From Mrakia gelida (lineage: Eukaryota; Basidiomycota; Tremellomycetes; Cystofilobasidiales; Mrakiaceae), in the NCBI GenBank assembly GCA_024345305.1, contig BRON01000009.1, forward strand, positions 1,116,001 to 1,180,000: 64,000 bases of DNA, given 5' to 3'. Below, piece by piece: positions 44,037-54,195 of this stretch. A program made the position numbers and the translations under genes. How positions within the stretch are numbered: position 1 is the first letter of the stretch; each line of letters starts with the position of its first letter. The notes below the pieces were generated by a model. It made no database searches and had not been told where the DNA came from. It saw only the letters and a list, made by a program, of their open reading frames with translations.

Positions 44037-45842
44037 TCAGAGCTGAAGGCTGACCGAGATCTTCAAGACCTTCGCGTCCCTCTCTCCCCTCCTCCCGTTG
44101 TACGTCCAGTCAATCACCCCTCCGTCCGCCCAGACTCCACCAGAGTACTTCTTCCTCATCCCCGAGAGAGCCTTCTGAGATGCTGTTCGTGGGAAAGAAA
44201 GAAGAGGGGCGAGGGTCAGCAACCGAAAGGTCCTCGACGCGTCGCGCGCCTCGTTCAAGACAAAGTAGAAAGAGCGCGACGAACCTGCAGGGAATCCAAC
44301 GAAGTTCGTCTCGGCCCACTCAAAACTCTCGTACAATCCGAATATGAACTTGCAGAGGTTGGTCTGGAAGCACGCCGTCTGGTACTTGACTCGAATGGCG
44401 TCGTCTCGTTCGTCGGAAGGAGGAAAGAGAATGGAGATGGTGAGGGGAGTGGTTCGGTTGGGAGAAGGCGAGCCTTTTTCGGGGAGGTGGAGATCGAAGA
44501 GAGAGGTGTAAGGGATGGTGAGATGGGAAGGGTTGGTGGTCTGGATGAGTTGGAGGAGGTGGTGGTGGTGCTGCCCTCTGGGGTCGGAGGAGTCGAGCGA
44601 CGGGACGTCCAGCTTTGGAGACCGAGTCACGACGTAGGAGGAGGCGAGGAAGGGTGGAGGAGTTTCGATAATGCAGATGTGGTGAACGTTGTCGAAGCCG
44701 TCGGAGGAGATCTGGAGGGGTTCGTCGTTGACGACCTTCTTCTTCCCTCCGCCGCCGAGCTTCCCACTCCACGACCCTCTCCTCACCATCTCGACCCTGC
44801 AAGGAGGAAGACAGTCGAGGACGCTGATCTCCTTGACCCATCGCCTACGGGCCAGACCCTCTGGACTCTCGTTGAGAAGACCGGTCTTGGAGTCGAAGAA
44901 GAGGTTCCCTGCGAGGTCGGGAGCGAGAATCGAAAATGCGACGCGTCAGTCACGAGCCAACGACGAACCTCGATCCGATCCTTTCGCCTCCAGACGGGTA
45001 GAGGGACCTTTTTAGTGGAAGATGCTCTCACAGTGAGAAATCTTCGAGATGTAGATCGAGCTCCAGAGGAAGGGGAGGGAGATCTGTCGGAAACCTCGGC
45101 AGACGAGGAGGATCGAGGTCGAGCCAACGAGAGGGAGTCTTGGGGAGGCTGGAGTGCTTGGATCAGAGTCGAAGACGAATCCCAGGATCCTCTCAAAAAT
45201 CTCCTCTGGCTGAAGTGACAAAAAGGAAGGGAAGAAAGAATCAGCGATGGGGATCAGGCACGAGAGCTCGAGTCACAAAGTCGAGCTAGTTCGGTTCGAG
45301 GAAACGTCGAGAGCTCGAGCTTACCAGTCGAATGTTCTTCGAGGCGTGGAAAGGGTCGATGCGAGCTCTCTGCAGAAAGGGGTGAAAGCAAGGTGGGTAC
45401 GAGGGGGAAATAGATCAGCTCTCGTGGCTCGTCGGACACTCCCTCCCTCGACGGTCCCGTCCGTTCTTCTCCCTCCAACTCTCACCTCAGCCGCTTCCTC
45501 TTCAGCAGCGAGCCTATCCATCTTAGCAGCCCACATTTCGTCGTCCTCCCTGCTTCGCTTCCTCTGAAGAGCGTCCTAGAAACGCGAACCAAACAGCTCA
45601 GCTCAGAGTCAGCCTCCTCCGTCCCTCGAACCAAACCGAGCAACAACAAGCTCATTCTCTCACCTCTTCCTGCTCCAACCTCGTTTTCCAGTAGTAGAAC
45701 GATGAAAGGAGAGACTGACCTTCCTCCTAGCGATGGCACCTTCCACGAGAACCAACGGAGACTCGATGGCGAGGGGAGGGAGGACTCCAACAGTGGCGAG
45801 CAACCCGAGGGCGAGGAAAAGGGAGAGCGAGACGATGGGCAT
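44037..45842 (-). CDS. F-box protein with N-terminal hydrophobic segment and coiled coil
   Basis: Exons chain in phase 0 from ATG 45842. The first (45720-45842) is MPIVSLSLFLALGLLATVGV plus LPPLAIESPLVLVEGAIAR, a signal-anchor-like start. A possible 6-nt exon (45664-45669, Glu-Glu) follows. Then a charged helix, DALQRKRSREDDEMWAAK and MDRLAAEEEAAE, then RARIDPFHASKNIRL joined to PEEIFERILGFVFDSD and SILLVCRGFRQISLPFLW, a clear basidiomycete-type F-box. The C-terminal part (HHICIIETPPPFLASSYVV, LCKFIFGLYESFEWAETNF, GMRKKYSGGVWADG) resembles the unassigned region common in these proteins. An F-box behind a membrane-type N-terminus is unusual. Alternatively the first exons belong to a separate transcript. 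Distinct from the three F-box-like paralogues. Confidence 0.65.
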
Positions 45843-46430
45843 CGTCGTTTTGTAGAGGTCTCGCGGGGGAAGAAAAGGGAGAGTCCGAGGTAGAGAGGAA
45901 GGAATGGAAGTGGTTTGAGAGGTAAAAGAGGGGAGAAGTCGAGGTGAAGGGTGGTGGAGGGAAGGGAGGGAGGGAGGTGAAGGGTCGGAAGAGAGGAAAG
46001 TTCGGTTGAAGGACGATCGCCAGGCACGAGAAGGTTGTTGGAACGGAGGCGGAACCAGTTATACTTCTCGTTTGGACTGAAAGAAAAGATGGCGGGTGGA
46101 GAGGGATGCGGGTACGGGTGCGGGTTGGGGTAAGTTGTGATGTCGGAAAGGGCGGGAAGATGCCCAAGGGGAGGGAGGAGCGAGAGGAGGGAGAGGGGCT
46201 GAGTTGAGCGATGTTCTCCTGAGCTCGTGAAAGGGTGTCGGCACGTGAACGGGATCTCTTCTTGTTATAGGTTTGACGGCTGATCATGAATATCGTAGTT
46301 GTGCTGAGTTGAAAATATAAGTAAGATGATGGCGTGTGTAGTTTTCCTCGTCTAGAAATGCGATCTAAGGTCGCGACCCTTGGTCGTTCCCGTCCTCGAC
46401 TTCCCCCTCCCTTTCCCTTCTTCCTTCCCT
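45843..46430. other. Intergenic region
   Basis: 588 bp between same-strand genes: 3' UTR of transporter copy B (AT-rich around 46260-46340) and promoter plus purine-rich (CT-rich on the coding strand) leader of the F-box gene. Nothing else recognised. Confidence 0.4.
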
Positions 46431-49282
46431 CTACATCTTCCCCCACCACCTTTTGAGAAGTGCGAACCTTGCTCCCAGCATGACCACCGTTCCCGCCAGA
46501 ACGATCGTTCCCGCGAAGGAGGCGACCGAGAGGAACGAGTCCGTTTTGCTGAGGATCGCGCCAGAGATCGGAGGTCCGATGAGTGCTGCCATCGAAAGGC
46601 ATGTCGTTAACATCCCCATCCGTCGTCCGATATCGTGAGTCTGAGAGAGAGGGAGAGGAAGAGGAGGTCGGAGTCAGTAACGGCGGGAAGGGAGGTCGAG
46701 GCAACAACGACGCGACGAGAGACGGGACTATTTCCGTCGCAAAACTCACCTCTCCGAGCTGAGCGACTCCAGGCGAGAAGAGAGAAACGAAGGCTCCAGT
46801 GGCGATACCCATGAGGGCCGAGAAAGCGACCAGGCTGCCCTTCGTGGTGCAGTACGGCCAGGCGAAGATCTGGAGATTGGAACGAGGAGTGGGTCGTCAG
46901 GGTTGCTCGTTCTGGGGTAAAGAGCGATCCGAGAGGTCAGGAGACTTACGAGAATGCCTGAAATAGCACTGAAGGGGATGAGGATGTTGACGGGTCCGAC
47001 CTGAAGGCGAGGGAGGGAAGAAAGAGGAGGCGTCAGCGACGCGTCGAACCTTCCGTGCCTCTTCGTAGAGCGGTGATGCGAGCGCGACTCACTTTATCAG
47101 CGTAGAAACCTGGAACTAGTCGTCCGACCAAAGAGAACGCATTGGCAATGGCGACGAGGTAGGAGGAGAACTCTCCGAGTCCAATCCTGGATCCCGCGAC
47201 GTCGAGGTATCTTTTCGAGAAAAAGAGATGAGGAAAGTCAGCGCTGGAGGAAGGCAGATGTTGACGACGAATAAGGACGCACGTAAGAGGGGTATAAAGT
47301 CCCGACATGACGAGGAAGCAGCCGAGGACGTAGAGGCTGAGCGAGGGGAGCGACGAGGCGAAGAGGGAAGCGACGGGGAAAGGGAGCGAAGTGGAAGAGG
47401 GAAGGAAGATGGGGTGGTCAGCTTCATGGACCTCGAGCAGAGAGGAGTCCGTAAGAGAGTGACGCGAGATATCGAGAAGAAGACTCACGAGAAAGCAGGT
47501 CGACGGAAAGCAGCGAAATTGAAGAGACCGCCGGCGACGTTCTTGGGCTCGAGTCGAGGTCGGAGGGTACACCATCCGAAAGTGACGCAGTAGAGAATGA
47601 TGAGGGCGCAAGCTCGGATGGTCCATTGGAATCTGATGAGGAGAGGAAGCAGGAGCAAAAGTCAGCGAGGAGAAGGAGAAGACGCAAACGACGACTCGGA
47701 AGGACGAAAGCGAGCTTACCCGATGATTGGGATCAGTTTCCGCACCATGATAGGGAAGATCGTTCCACCGATCGAGCTACCACAGGCGACGACTCCGTAG
47801 GCCATGGCGCGCTTCTTATGGACTGAGAAAACGCGAAGGAAAGGGGCGAGGGAGGGTCAGTGTGCAACGCGTTCGTTTTGTGACCCGACGAGGGAGGTCG
47901 ACTCACACCAGTGGGAGACGATGGCTAAGGTCGGACCAAACATGACTGATTGATTAGATGACAGGAGAGGAAGGCAAAAGTCAGTCAAGTTCAGCTGAGT
48001 TCAACAATCGAAGCGCGACGAGGCGAGACTCACCTCCGGCGGAGAGACCCTGTGGAAGCAAAACGGAAGATTCGGTCAGTTCTTGTCATCTGCAGAGCCA
48101 GATAGTAGAAGGAAACTCACAAGTAGCACTCCCTGACAAAGAACGAACCTGAAAGAACGTGGAAAGCGAGGGTCAGAACACGGCGAGCTTTGGGAGCGAT
48201 CCTTTCTTTACTCACTGATAGTATTCCTTGCACTGAGCGATGAGGATCACTGAGACCGTGTACGTTAAAGCGGAGACGGTGTAGGGGATGATGAAAGTTC
48301 CGGTGTCGAGCAGCCGTCCCATAACTGAGAGAAAAGACGCGTCGCGAAGGCAAAGGTCGCAGTCAGCTCAACGCGTCGGTGCGACTCCTCGGACGCGTCT
48401 CTCCTAACCAATCAACGTTGAATCTACTCACTGACGGCGGGTAAGAAAATCAAGCAGTACTGCAGGCTACCGATCCACGCTCTGAGAAGCAAAGAAGGTA
48501 GAAAGGTCAGTTTCGGACAAGGAGAAGAGATCCGAGAGGACGAGCTCACATCGATGAAGGATTGGATGTGGCGAGAATGTCGGTCTCGTAGTAAGCTTGG
48601 AACACTCCCCATGCGTTCTGTCAGCGGGAGAAGAAAGAACGAGTCAGTAGTCAGCAAGGAAGGATGCGGGCGGTTGTTGAGAGACCGAGAGAACTGAGAA
48701 GGAGCGCGGATGGGAAACGGAGGATCCGGAGGGAGGGAAAAAAACTCACGGTGAACCCAAAAGTCGCGAAGGTCATGTGCTGTTGAATCCGAAGGGCAAG
48801 AAGGTCAGCTCTAACTGTAAGGTGGAAGCAGGAGGGGGCTGAAGCGAGAAGAAGGAGGTTCGGGGGAAGGAAAGGTGCGAGCTCGTCCATTTCCCGACGA
48901 AAACCTCCCCTCCCAACCATTCCTTCGCTCTCAAAGTCTCTCCTCTGTATAGCACCAGACTCACCAAAGCTCCTGCTACCACAAACCACGCGCGAACACC
49001 TCCGTCGGGAAAGGTAATCTTCGCGTCTTCAGCAGCACTCGAAGGATCGAACTCCATCTCAGTCGAGTCGGGCCCATCTTCAACTTCTCGCTCCACCTTT
49101 CCCTTCTCGAGAGCTAACGGCTCGTCGTTGTCTCCGGCTATCGATGGCGAAGGGTCCTTCTTCTCGTCCATAGCGAAGGTTTCTGACTCGGAGGTGGCCG
49201 CGGGCGGTGAAGGGAGCGTAGGAGTTGGCGAAGGAGGAGGAGAAGCTCGAGGAGAGAGAGGAGAAGAGCTGGAGCGCGACAT
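46431..49282 (-). CDS. MFS transporter, fungal monocarboxylate (MCT/Mch) type, copy B
   Basis: ATG 49282 (MSRSSSSPLSPRASPPPS), stop 46431. It is exon-for-exon equivalent to the gene at 30822: ITFPDGGVRAWFVVAGAL, HMTFATFGFT, NAWGVFQAYYETDILA, AWIGSLQYCLIFLPAV, MGRLLDTGTFIIPYTVSAL, a 16-nt exon (48035-48050), VMFGPTLAIVSHW, KKRAMAYGVVACGSSIGGT, FQWTIRACALIILYC, LRPRLEPKNVAGG, IGLGEFSSYLVAIANAF, VGPVNILIPFSAISGIL, GAFVSLFSPGVAQLGE and a final RFALLKRWWGKM. Its N-terminus is longer and Pro/Ser-rich. The D-G-G-x-R-A-W motif replaces E-G-G-R-G-W of copy A. A C18 run lies 23 nt before the ATG on the coding strand. Plasma-membrane proton-coupled transport is inferred; substrate unknown. Confidence 0.85.
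48035..48050 (-). other. 16-nt exon of transporter copy B
   Basis: On the coding strand GGTCTCTCCGCCGGAG between a CACAG acceptor and a GTGAGT donor. Same length, phase and encoded residues (GLSAG) as in copy A. Confidence 0.75.
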
Positions 49283-49505
49283 GGGTAGCCTAGAGGGCTG
49301 GGGAGGGGGGGGGGGGGGGGGGAAGAGAGGATAGGAAAGAGGTGGAGCTGGTGGTTGGTGAGCAAAAGTCAAACAGGTGACTCGAAGGAGGATTTGGGCG
49401 AGCTCGTCCGGCTCGATTTGCCTTTTCGGCATGTGTGCGACCCTTCGATCAAGGAACCCACGCCCAGCTGGCCTTCCCTTCGAACGCCCATCATCTCGCT
49501 CTCGA
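49283..49505. promoter_or_regulatory. Divergent intergenic region, transporter B / isochorismatase
   Basis: 223 bp between two start codons, including the G18 run. The transporter frame is open across this spacer without an ATG that improves the model. Confidence 0.45.
49305..49322. repeat. G18 homopolymer
   Basis: An uninterrupted run of 18 G, flanked by GGGA on the left. It lies in the leader of transporter copy B, read as C18 in that transcript. It is the longest homopolymer I noticed in the window. Confidence 0.9.
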
Positions 49506-50855
49506 ATGTCTAGTAAAATCACCATAGGGGAGCTACCCAACCAGTGGTGAGTCGAAAATTTCCGAGGAGCTCGAGTTTTAGCGCTGACGGCGAGCTCTCC
49601 CTCCCTCCGACGTTCGACCTCGACCTCGCAGGATCCTCGACGAGGGCGTCTGGGACCTCACTCGAGCTTGTTCTTCGCCTTCGGTCCAGATTAACACAAC
49701 CAAACTTCCCATCAAGATCGTTCCTTCGAAATCAGCGCTCGTTATTATCGACATGCAGGTGAGCTCAGAAGGAAAAGAAGAAGAGCTCAACCTCTTATCG
49801 CGGCGATGTCCTACGCTCCCTCCTCCCTTCTTTCTGAGCTCGAGCTCAGTTCTACATATCTCGGCTTCTGCTTGATCTTTTCAAGAAACGATCCAGCCTC
49901 GTCCAAACTCAAGCTGACCCAACCTTCCGTCTTCCTCCCCCTCCAGAACTTCTTCCTCTCCCCAACCCTCCGATCCCATCCAACCGGACTCGCGTGCCTC
50001 CCTCCCCTCTTCGACTCAGCGATTCCCTCCGCCATCGCCTCAGGAATGCACACCGTCTTTCTTAACTGGGGTCTGACCGAAGACTCGCTCAAGAAGATGC
50101 CTCCAGCTCTCCAAAGGTCGTTCTCGCGAGACGACTTCGAGGGCAATGCGAGTGGTATCTATCGTGGTTTGGGATCAGAAATGGGAGAGGGAAGGGGCCG
50201 AACGCTGATGAAGGGGACTTGGAACGCTGAGCTCTACGATGGGCTGAGGGAGGTGTACGAGAAGGGAGGAGAGAAGGTTGATTTGGTTGATAAGGTGCGT
50301 TTTGGAAAGTCGACGCGTCGCGAGCCTTCTTTGTTTCGCCTCTGTCCTTGTTCTTGAACGCTGATCTCTTTTGACTTCGCACCCGTGTTCTACAGGACCG
50401 ACTATCGGGTCTCTGGGGCAGCGGAACCGCCTTCGAGCTCTACCTCCAAGAGCGAGGCATCACGACGCTCTTCTTCGCGGGAGTCAACTCGAATCAAGTG
50501 AGACCCCCCTACCTTGCTTTCATTCTTCTCGCATGTGTCCTCGTTCCTCCCGCGTATCAAAAGCTGAACATCTTCCTCGTCCTTCCTCCGAATTCGCAGT
50601 GCGTCTCAGGAACTCTCCTCGGTTCGTTCGCTCTTCCTGGTCGCGCTTCTCCTCCGCTCTGCCGCTCACCCTCCCTCCTCCCTCTCTCCAATCTTCCTCG
50701 CAGACGCCCACTCAAAAGGCTACGACTGCGTTCTCCTCTCCGATTGCTCCGCAACCGCTTCTCCTCAAGCCGAGCACGACCTCATCGTCTCGACCTGCGA
50801 GAGGAGCTGGGGATGGGTTTGCAAGGCGGAGAATTTGGCTGGGGTGAAGGAATGA
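49506..50855 (+). CDS. Isochorismatase-like cysteine hydrolase
   Basis: ATG 49506 starts MSSKITIGELPNQW, with an intron inside the Trp codon and continuation ILDEGVWDLTRACSS. The catalytic Asp is in SALVIIDMQNFFLSPTLR, the catalytic Lys in RTLMKGTWNAELYDG, and the nucleophile Cys in CVSGTLLDAHSKGYDCVLL, preceded by GITTLFFAGVNSNQ. Ends ERSWGWVCKAENLAGVKE with stop 50853-50855. This Asp-Lys-Cys triad defines the isochorismatase-like hydrolases (nicotinamidase, N-carbamoylsarcosine amidase and relatives). The insert between the first strand and the Lys motif (FDSAIPSAIASGMHTVFLNW) is usual for fungal members of unknown substrate. Five exons. Confidence 0.88.
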
Positions 50856-51072
50856 GGTCGGTGATGGTGGATCGAATAAACCGAATCCGCATCGGGTTTC
50901 ATCAGTTTGGAAAAAAAGCAGCTGAAGGGAAAGGAATTTTACAAGAGTCGCGCGCGTCCGACGGCCCTCTCGCGTTTCGTGCCTTTTCCGACCACCAGCT
51001 CACAGATAGAGGGAGAAAGATCGTTTCGTATCGTAAGAAGCCAAAAACCAAGCGACCCACCTCACCCTCCCC

Positions 51073-53732
51073 TCAATCAGAATGAAGCTCGAAGATCCTA
51101 TCCATCCAACCCTGATCTCCCTCCTCTTCCTCCTCCTCCTCCTCCCTCGCTTTCCCCTTCCCCTTCCCCTTCCCACTCCCTCCTCCTCCACTCCCACTCC
51201 TCTCTACCATCTTCGACTTTGCAGCCGCCTTCCCCTTCCCCTTCGCCTTCAACTGCACCACCCCATCCTTCTCCGTATCACCCTCCGGCACCACCTTCTT
51301 CGCCTTCCCTTTCCCTTTGTCCTTCGCCGTCGCCTTCCCAGGTGTAGGCTTGGTGGAAGCAGGCACTCTCGCGAGACTCCCCCAGGCAGCTGCACTGGCT
51401 GCACTCGAGGCGCTCGAGCCGATGCGGGAGGACCCGGCGGTGCTGCTGCTGCTTGTCGAGCGGTTGAGGGAAGAGGTTGAGGTTGAGGCGGACGAGGACG
51501 CGACGGAAGAGGGTTTGGGGTTGGGTTTGGAGGGAGAGGGATCCTTGGTGGTGGTGCTGGGAGCTTTTCGTTTCTTGGGTGCTGGAGGAGGTGGTGGTGG
51601 TGGGGAGGGAAGACGAGGAGGAGCTCGACGTCGAGTAGGAGGAGGTGGGATGTTCTCCTTCGTGTCGTCTTCTGCGTCGCTGGATCCGTCGAGGTCGATG
51701 ATGTGTTGCTTGGGAGGAAGAGGAGGAGGAGGAGGTGCTTGAGGTGGAGGTGGTGGGTGCTGCTGGGGCTGATGCTGCTGCTGAGGTCGAGGTTGCTGCT
51801 GTTGATGAACGACCTTCGACGACGACGACGCGGGTGCTGCTGCTGCTGCTGCTGCTGATGATCCGGATCCTGAGTGACGAGCAGGAGCGGGAGGAGGGAA
51901 GAACCTCGATCTCATGACCTCTTCCTCCTGCTCCTGCTCCTGCTCTCCTTCGAGCTCGTCGACCTGCATCTCGTCCTCCTCTTGGATTACCTTTTGGAAC
52001 GACTGCTCCTGATTCTGCTCCTCTCTCGCCTCCTCCTTGGGAGCCTCCTCCTCGTCCTCCTCGTAGTGACTTCCCCGAGCTCCGGCCACGTCGTCCATCC
52101 ACTCCTCCTCCTCTGCTGCCCACGCGTCGTCCTCGTCGTCGCCGTCGCGTCGATCCTCGAACGGATGCTGATCGAGATTCCTCGACTGATCCCAAAGATC
52201 TCGTTCGTCGACGTGCTGCTCCTCCTCCTCGGCGTAGTACTCCTCTTCGATAGAAGGAAGAGGTTGATGCTGTTGCTGGTGCTGCTGATGAACGGGGAGG
52301 TGAGGCTGAGGCTGTGGCGAAGGAGGTTGAGGCTCGAATGGGTCGAGGTCTTCGAGAGGGATGTCTTCGTCGTAGACGTCTCGGAAGATCTGAGGTGGTG
52401 GTGGAGGAGGTGCATGATACTGAGGAGGTGCATTCTGGATGGGAGGTGGTGGTGGTGGTGGAGGTGGGATGAATCGCTGAGGACGAGCTGCTGCTGGAGG
52501 AGGAGGAGGAGGAGGAGGCATTTCGGGAGGAGGAGTGGGCTGTTGCTGTTGACGACGAGGAGCTTCGTCGTTCTCGTTGTCGCGATCCTTCCTGCGAAAG
52601 AGAACTCACGGGGGACATGCGAGTTAGAAGCTCTTTCGAAGCCGAGTTCCATCTGGTAAGAGCGAGAAGACTCACCCTATCCTCTCCGTCAAACTATCTG
52701 CGAACATCTTCTCCTCCCTCCCGTCCTCGCACATCTCTGGGACACAAGATGGTAGCTTGACGACGCAGGTTTCGGGCGTGAGAAGTAAGAGTCCACGTCG
52801 GACGCGTACGTTTTGGAGGAGGATCTGTTTGGAGAGCGAAGAAAGGTCAGTTCGAAGCGCGACGACGCGACGAGACGCGATAAGACGAGATCGAGCTCAC
52901 CTTGGTCCCCAGGCGAGTCTCTCCGAGCTTGAGGGCAGGGATTCGTTTGGTTTCGATGGCCTGAGGTATAGAGAGTGGGCTGGAGTTAGCTGGGAATCGA
53001 TCGAGAAAGAGAAAGACGCGTCAACTCACCCTGACCGTGTTCACTCCATCGCTCAGCTCGAGCTTCAACATCGACCTCGGATACTTTGGTCCCTCCTCTC
53101 CCTCTTCGTCCTCCTCCTCGACTTCCTCTCCGACGAGTCTCCTGATCTTGGCTACTCCCGATCGAGCTTCCTGTCGGTCGTGGAGGATTCGTTGGAGGTT
53201 GAAGGCGGAGGTTCCGATCTGTCGAGGCGACGAGGGGAGTTGGTGAGCTTCGACCTTTCCTTCCTTCGAACGAGAACGGATGCAGACTCACCTCTGTGAT
53301 GGACATGATCATGACGAGACAATTCTTTCTGACTCCTTCGAAGATCCTTCCATCGAGCATCGGTTCTTCTGGATCTGCGAAGAGCTGGGGAGGGAAACCT
53401 GACCCATGGACGGTGGAGTCGGAGAGGGAGGAGAGGAGGAGCTGCTCATGGCAGCGCTTGATCTGTTGCTGGCGATTGAGGAGGGGGGATTCGGCGAGAA
53501 GAGCGTCTAGGCAGGTTTGAAGCCAGTCCTGAGGAGTGAGATAGACAAGAAAAGATAAGAGAAGAGTGAGCTCGAGAAGGCAAAGAAAGAAGGGTGGCGA
53601 GGAAAGGGAGGAGCGAGCGAGCTCAACCAAACGCTCCCTCCTCATGTCCTCGCTTTGACTCACGCTGTTGATCTGAGGGTTGGGATAAAGATGCTTGAGG
53701 CTGTTAAGGATGGGTGTGAGTGGAGATTCCAT
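51073..53732 (-). CDS. RMI1: RecQ-mediated genome instability protein 1 (Rmi1)
   Basis: ATG 53732 (MESPLTPILNSLKHLYPNPQ), stop 51073. The N-terminal helical part has DWLQTCLDALLAESPLLNRQ, followed by GRIFEGVRKNCLVMIMSITE. The OB-fold core is diagnostic: RSMLKLELSDGVNTVRAIE, IPALKLGETRLGTKILLQNV and VRRGLLLLTPETCVVKL, matching Rmi1 D-G-x-x-x-V and G-T-K-I-L-L-x-N motifs. Rmi1 forms the Top3-Sgs1/BLM dissolvasome that resolves double Holliday junctions. The last exon adds about 500 disordered residues: poly-Pro, poly-Gln, acidic blocks (EEDEEEAPKEEAREEQNQEQ) and Lys/Gly-rich stretches, then the short C-terminal DQGWMDRIFELHSD, which is probably conserved. Convergent with the isochorismatase gene (217 bp). 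Confidence 0.88.
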
Positions 53733-54195
53733 CTTGACGAACGGGCCTTCGTGTGAGAACTCAGGTCATCGTGGGTGGAGGAGAGGAGAGCAGAAGGAGA
53801 TGTCAACGAGGTGAGCTTTCGACCTCCTTCTCCTCGGAGGCAGCTGCTCTTCTACCACCAACCGCCCACTCGGCCTTCTCGGGTCTCTTCTCATTCTAAG
53901 CTAGCATCCTTCCCCTTCCCCTGACCTGACTTATGCTTCCATTAAGGCGAATGAAAACGCAGCTGCGTTTGGTGTTCCTGGGGGCAAGGAACGAGGCTAC
54001 CCGCTTTGAATCCTCCCTCCCCTCTCTCCTCTTCCCTCTCTCCTTCCCCTCCCTCCTCGTCTTCAACCATCACCTTCGTTTCTCTCCCGTTCAGAACAAC
54101 CTTCTGCTTTCAGCTCTCCATCGGCTCCCTTTCCAGTTCAGCGCTCGCTCTTCCTACAACCCACCCTTCGACCTTCCCTCGCCACACACGACACG
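53733..54195. promoter_or_regulatory. Divergent intergenic region, RMI1 / Pumilio-like
   Basis: 463 bp between divergent starts. A pyrimidine-rich leader (54005-54075 and 54100-54190) precedes the plus-strand ATG. The frame at 53933-54463 is a shadow of this composition. Confidence 0.45.

Noticed and set aside
49283..49540. Extension of transporter copy B N-terminus to 49540
   Set aside because: The open frame upstream of 49282 crosses the C18 run, and its first codons overlap the start of the divergent hydrolase; copy A has no such extension.
51874..52659. 261-residue plus-strand Leu/Val-rich frame
   Set aside because: Shadow of the RMI1 low-complexity exon; CTC/CTG-rich antisense of Glu and Gln codons reads as Leu. 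No plausible domain.
51278..52675. 465-residue minus-strand Ser/Arg-rich frame
   Set aside because: Out-of-frame reading of the same RMI1 exon; it does not connect to the OB-fold exons.
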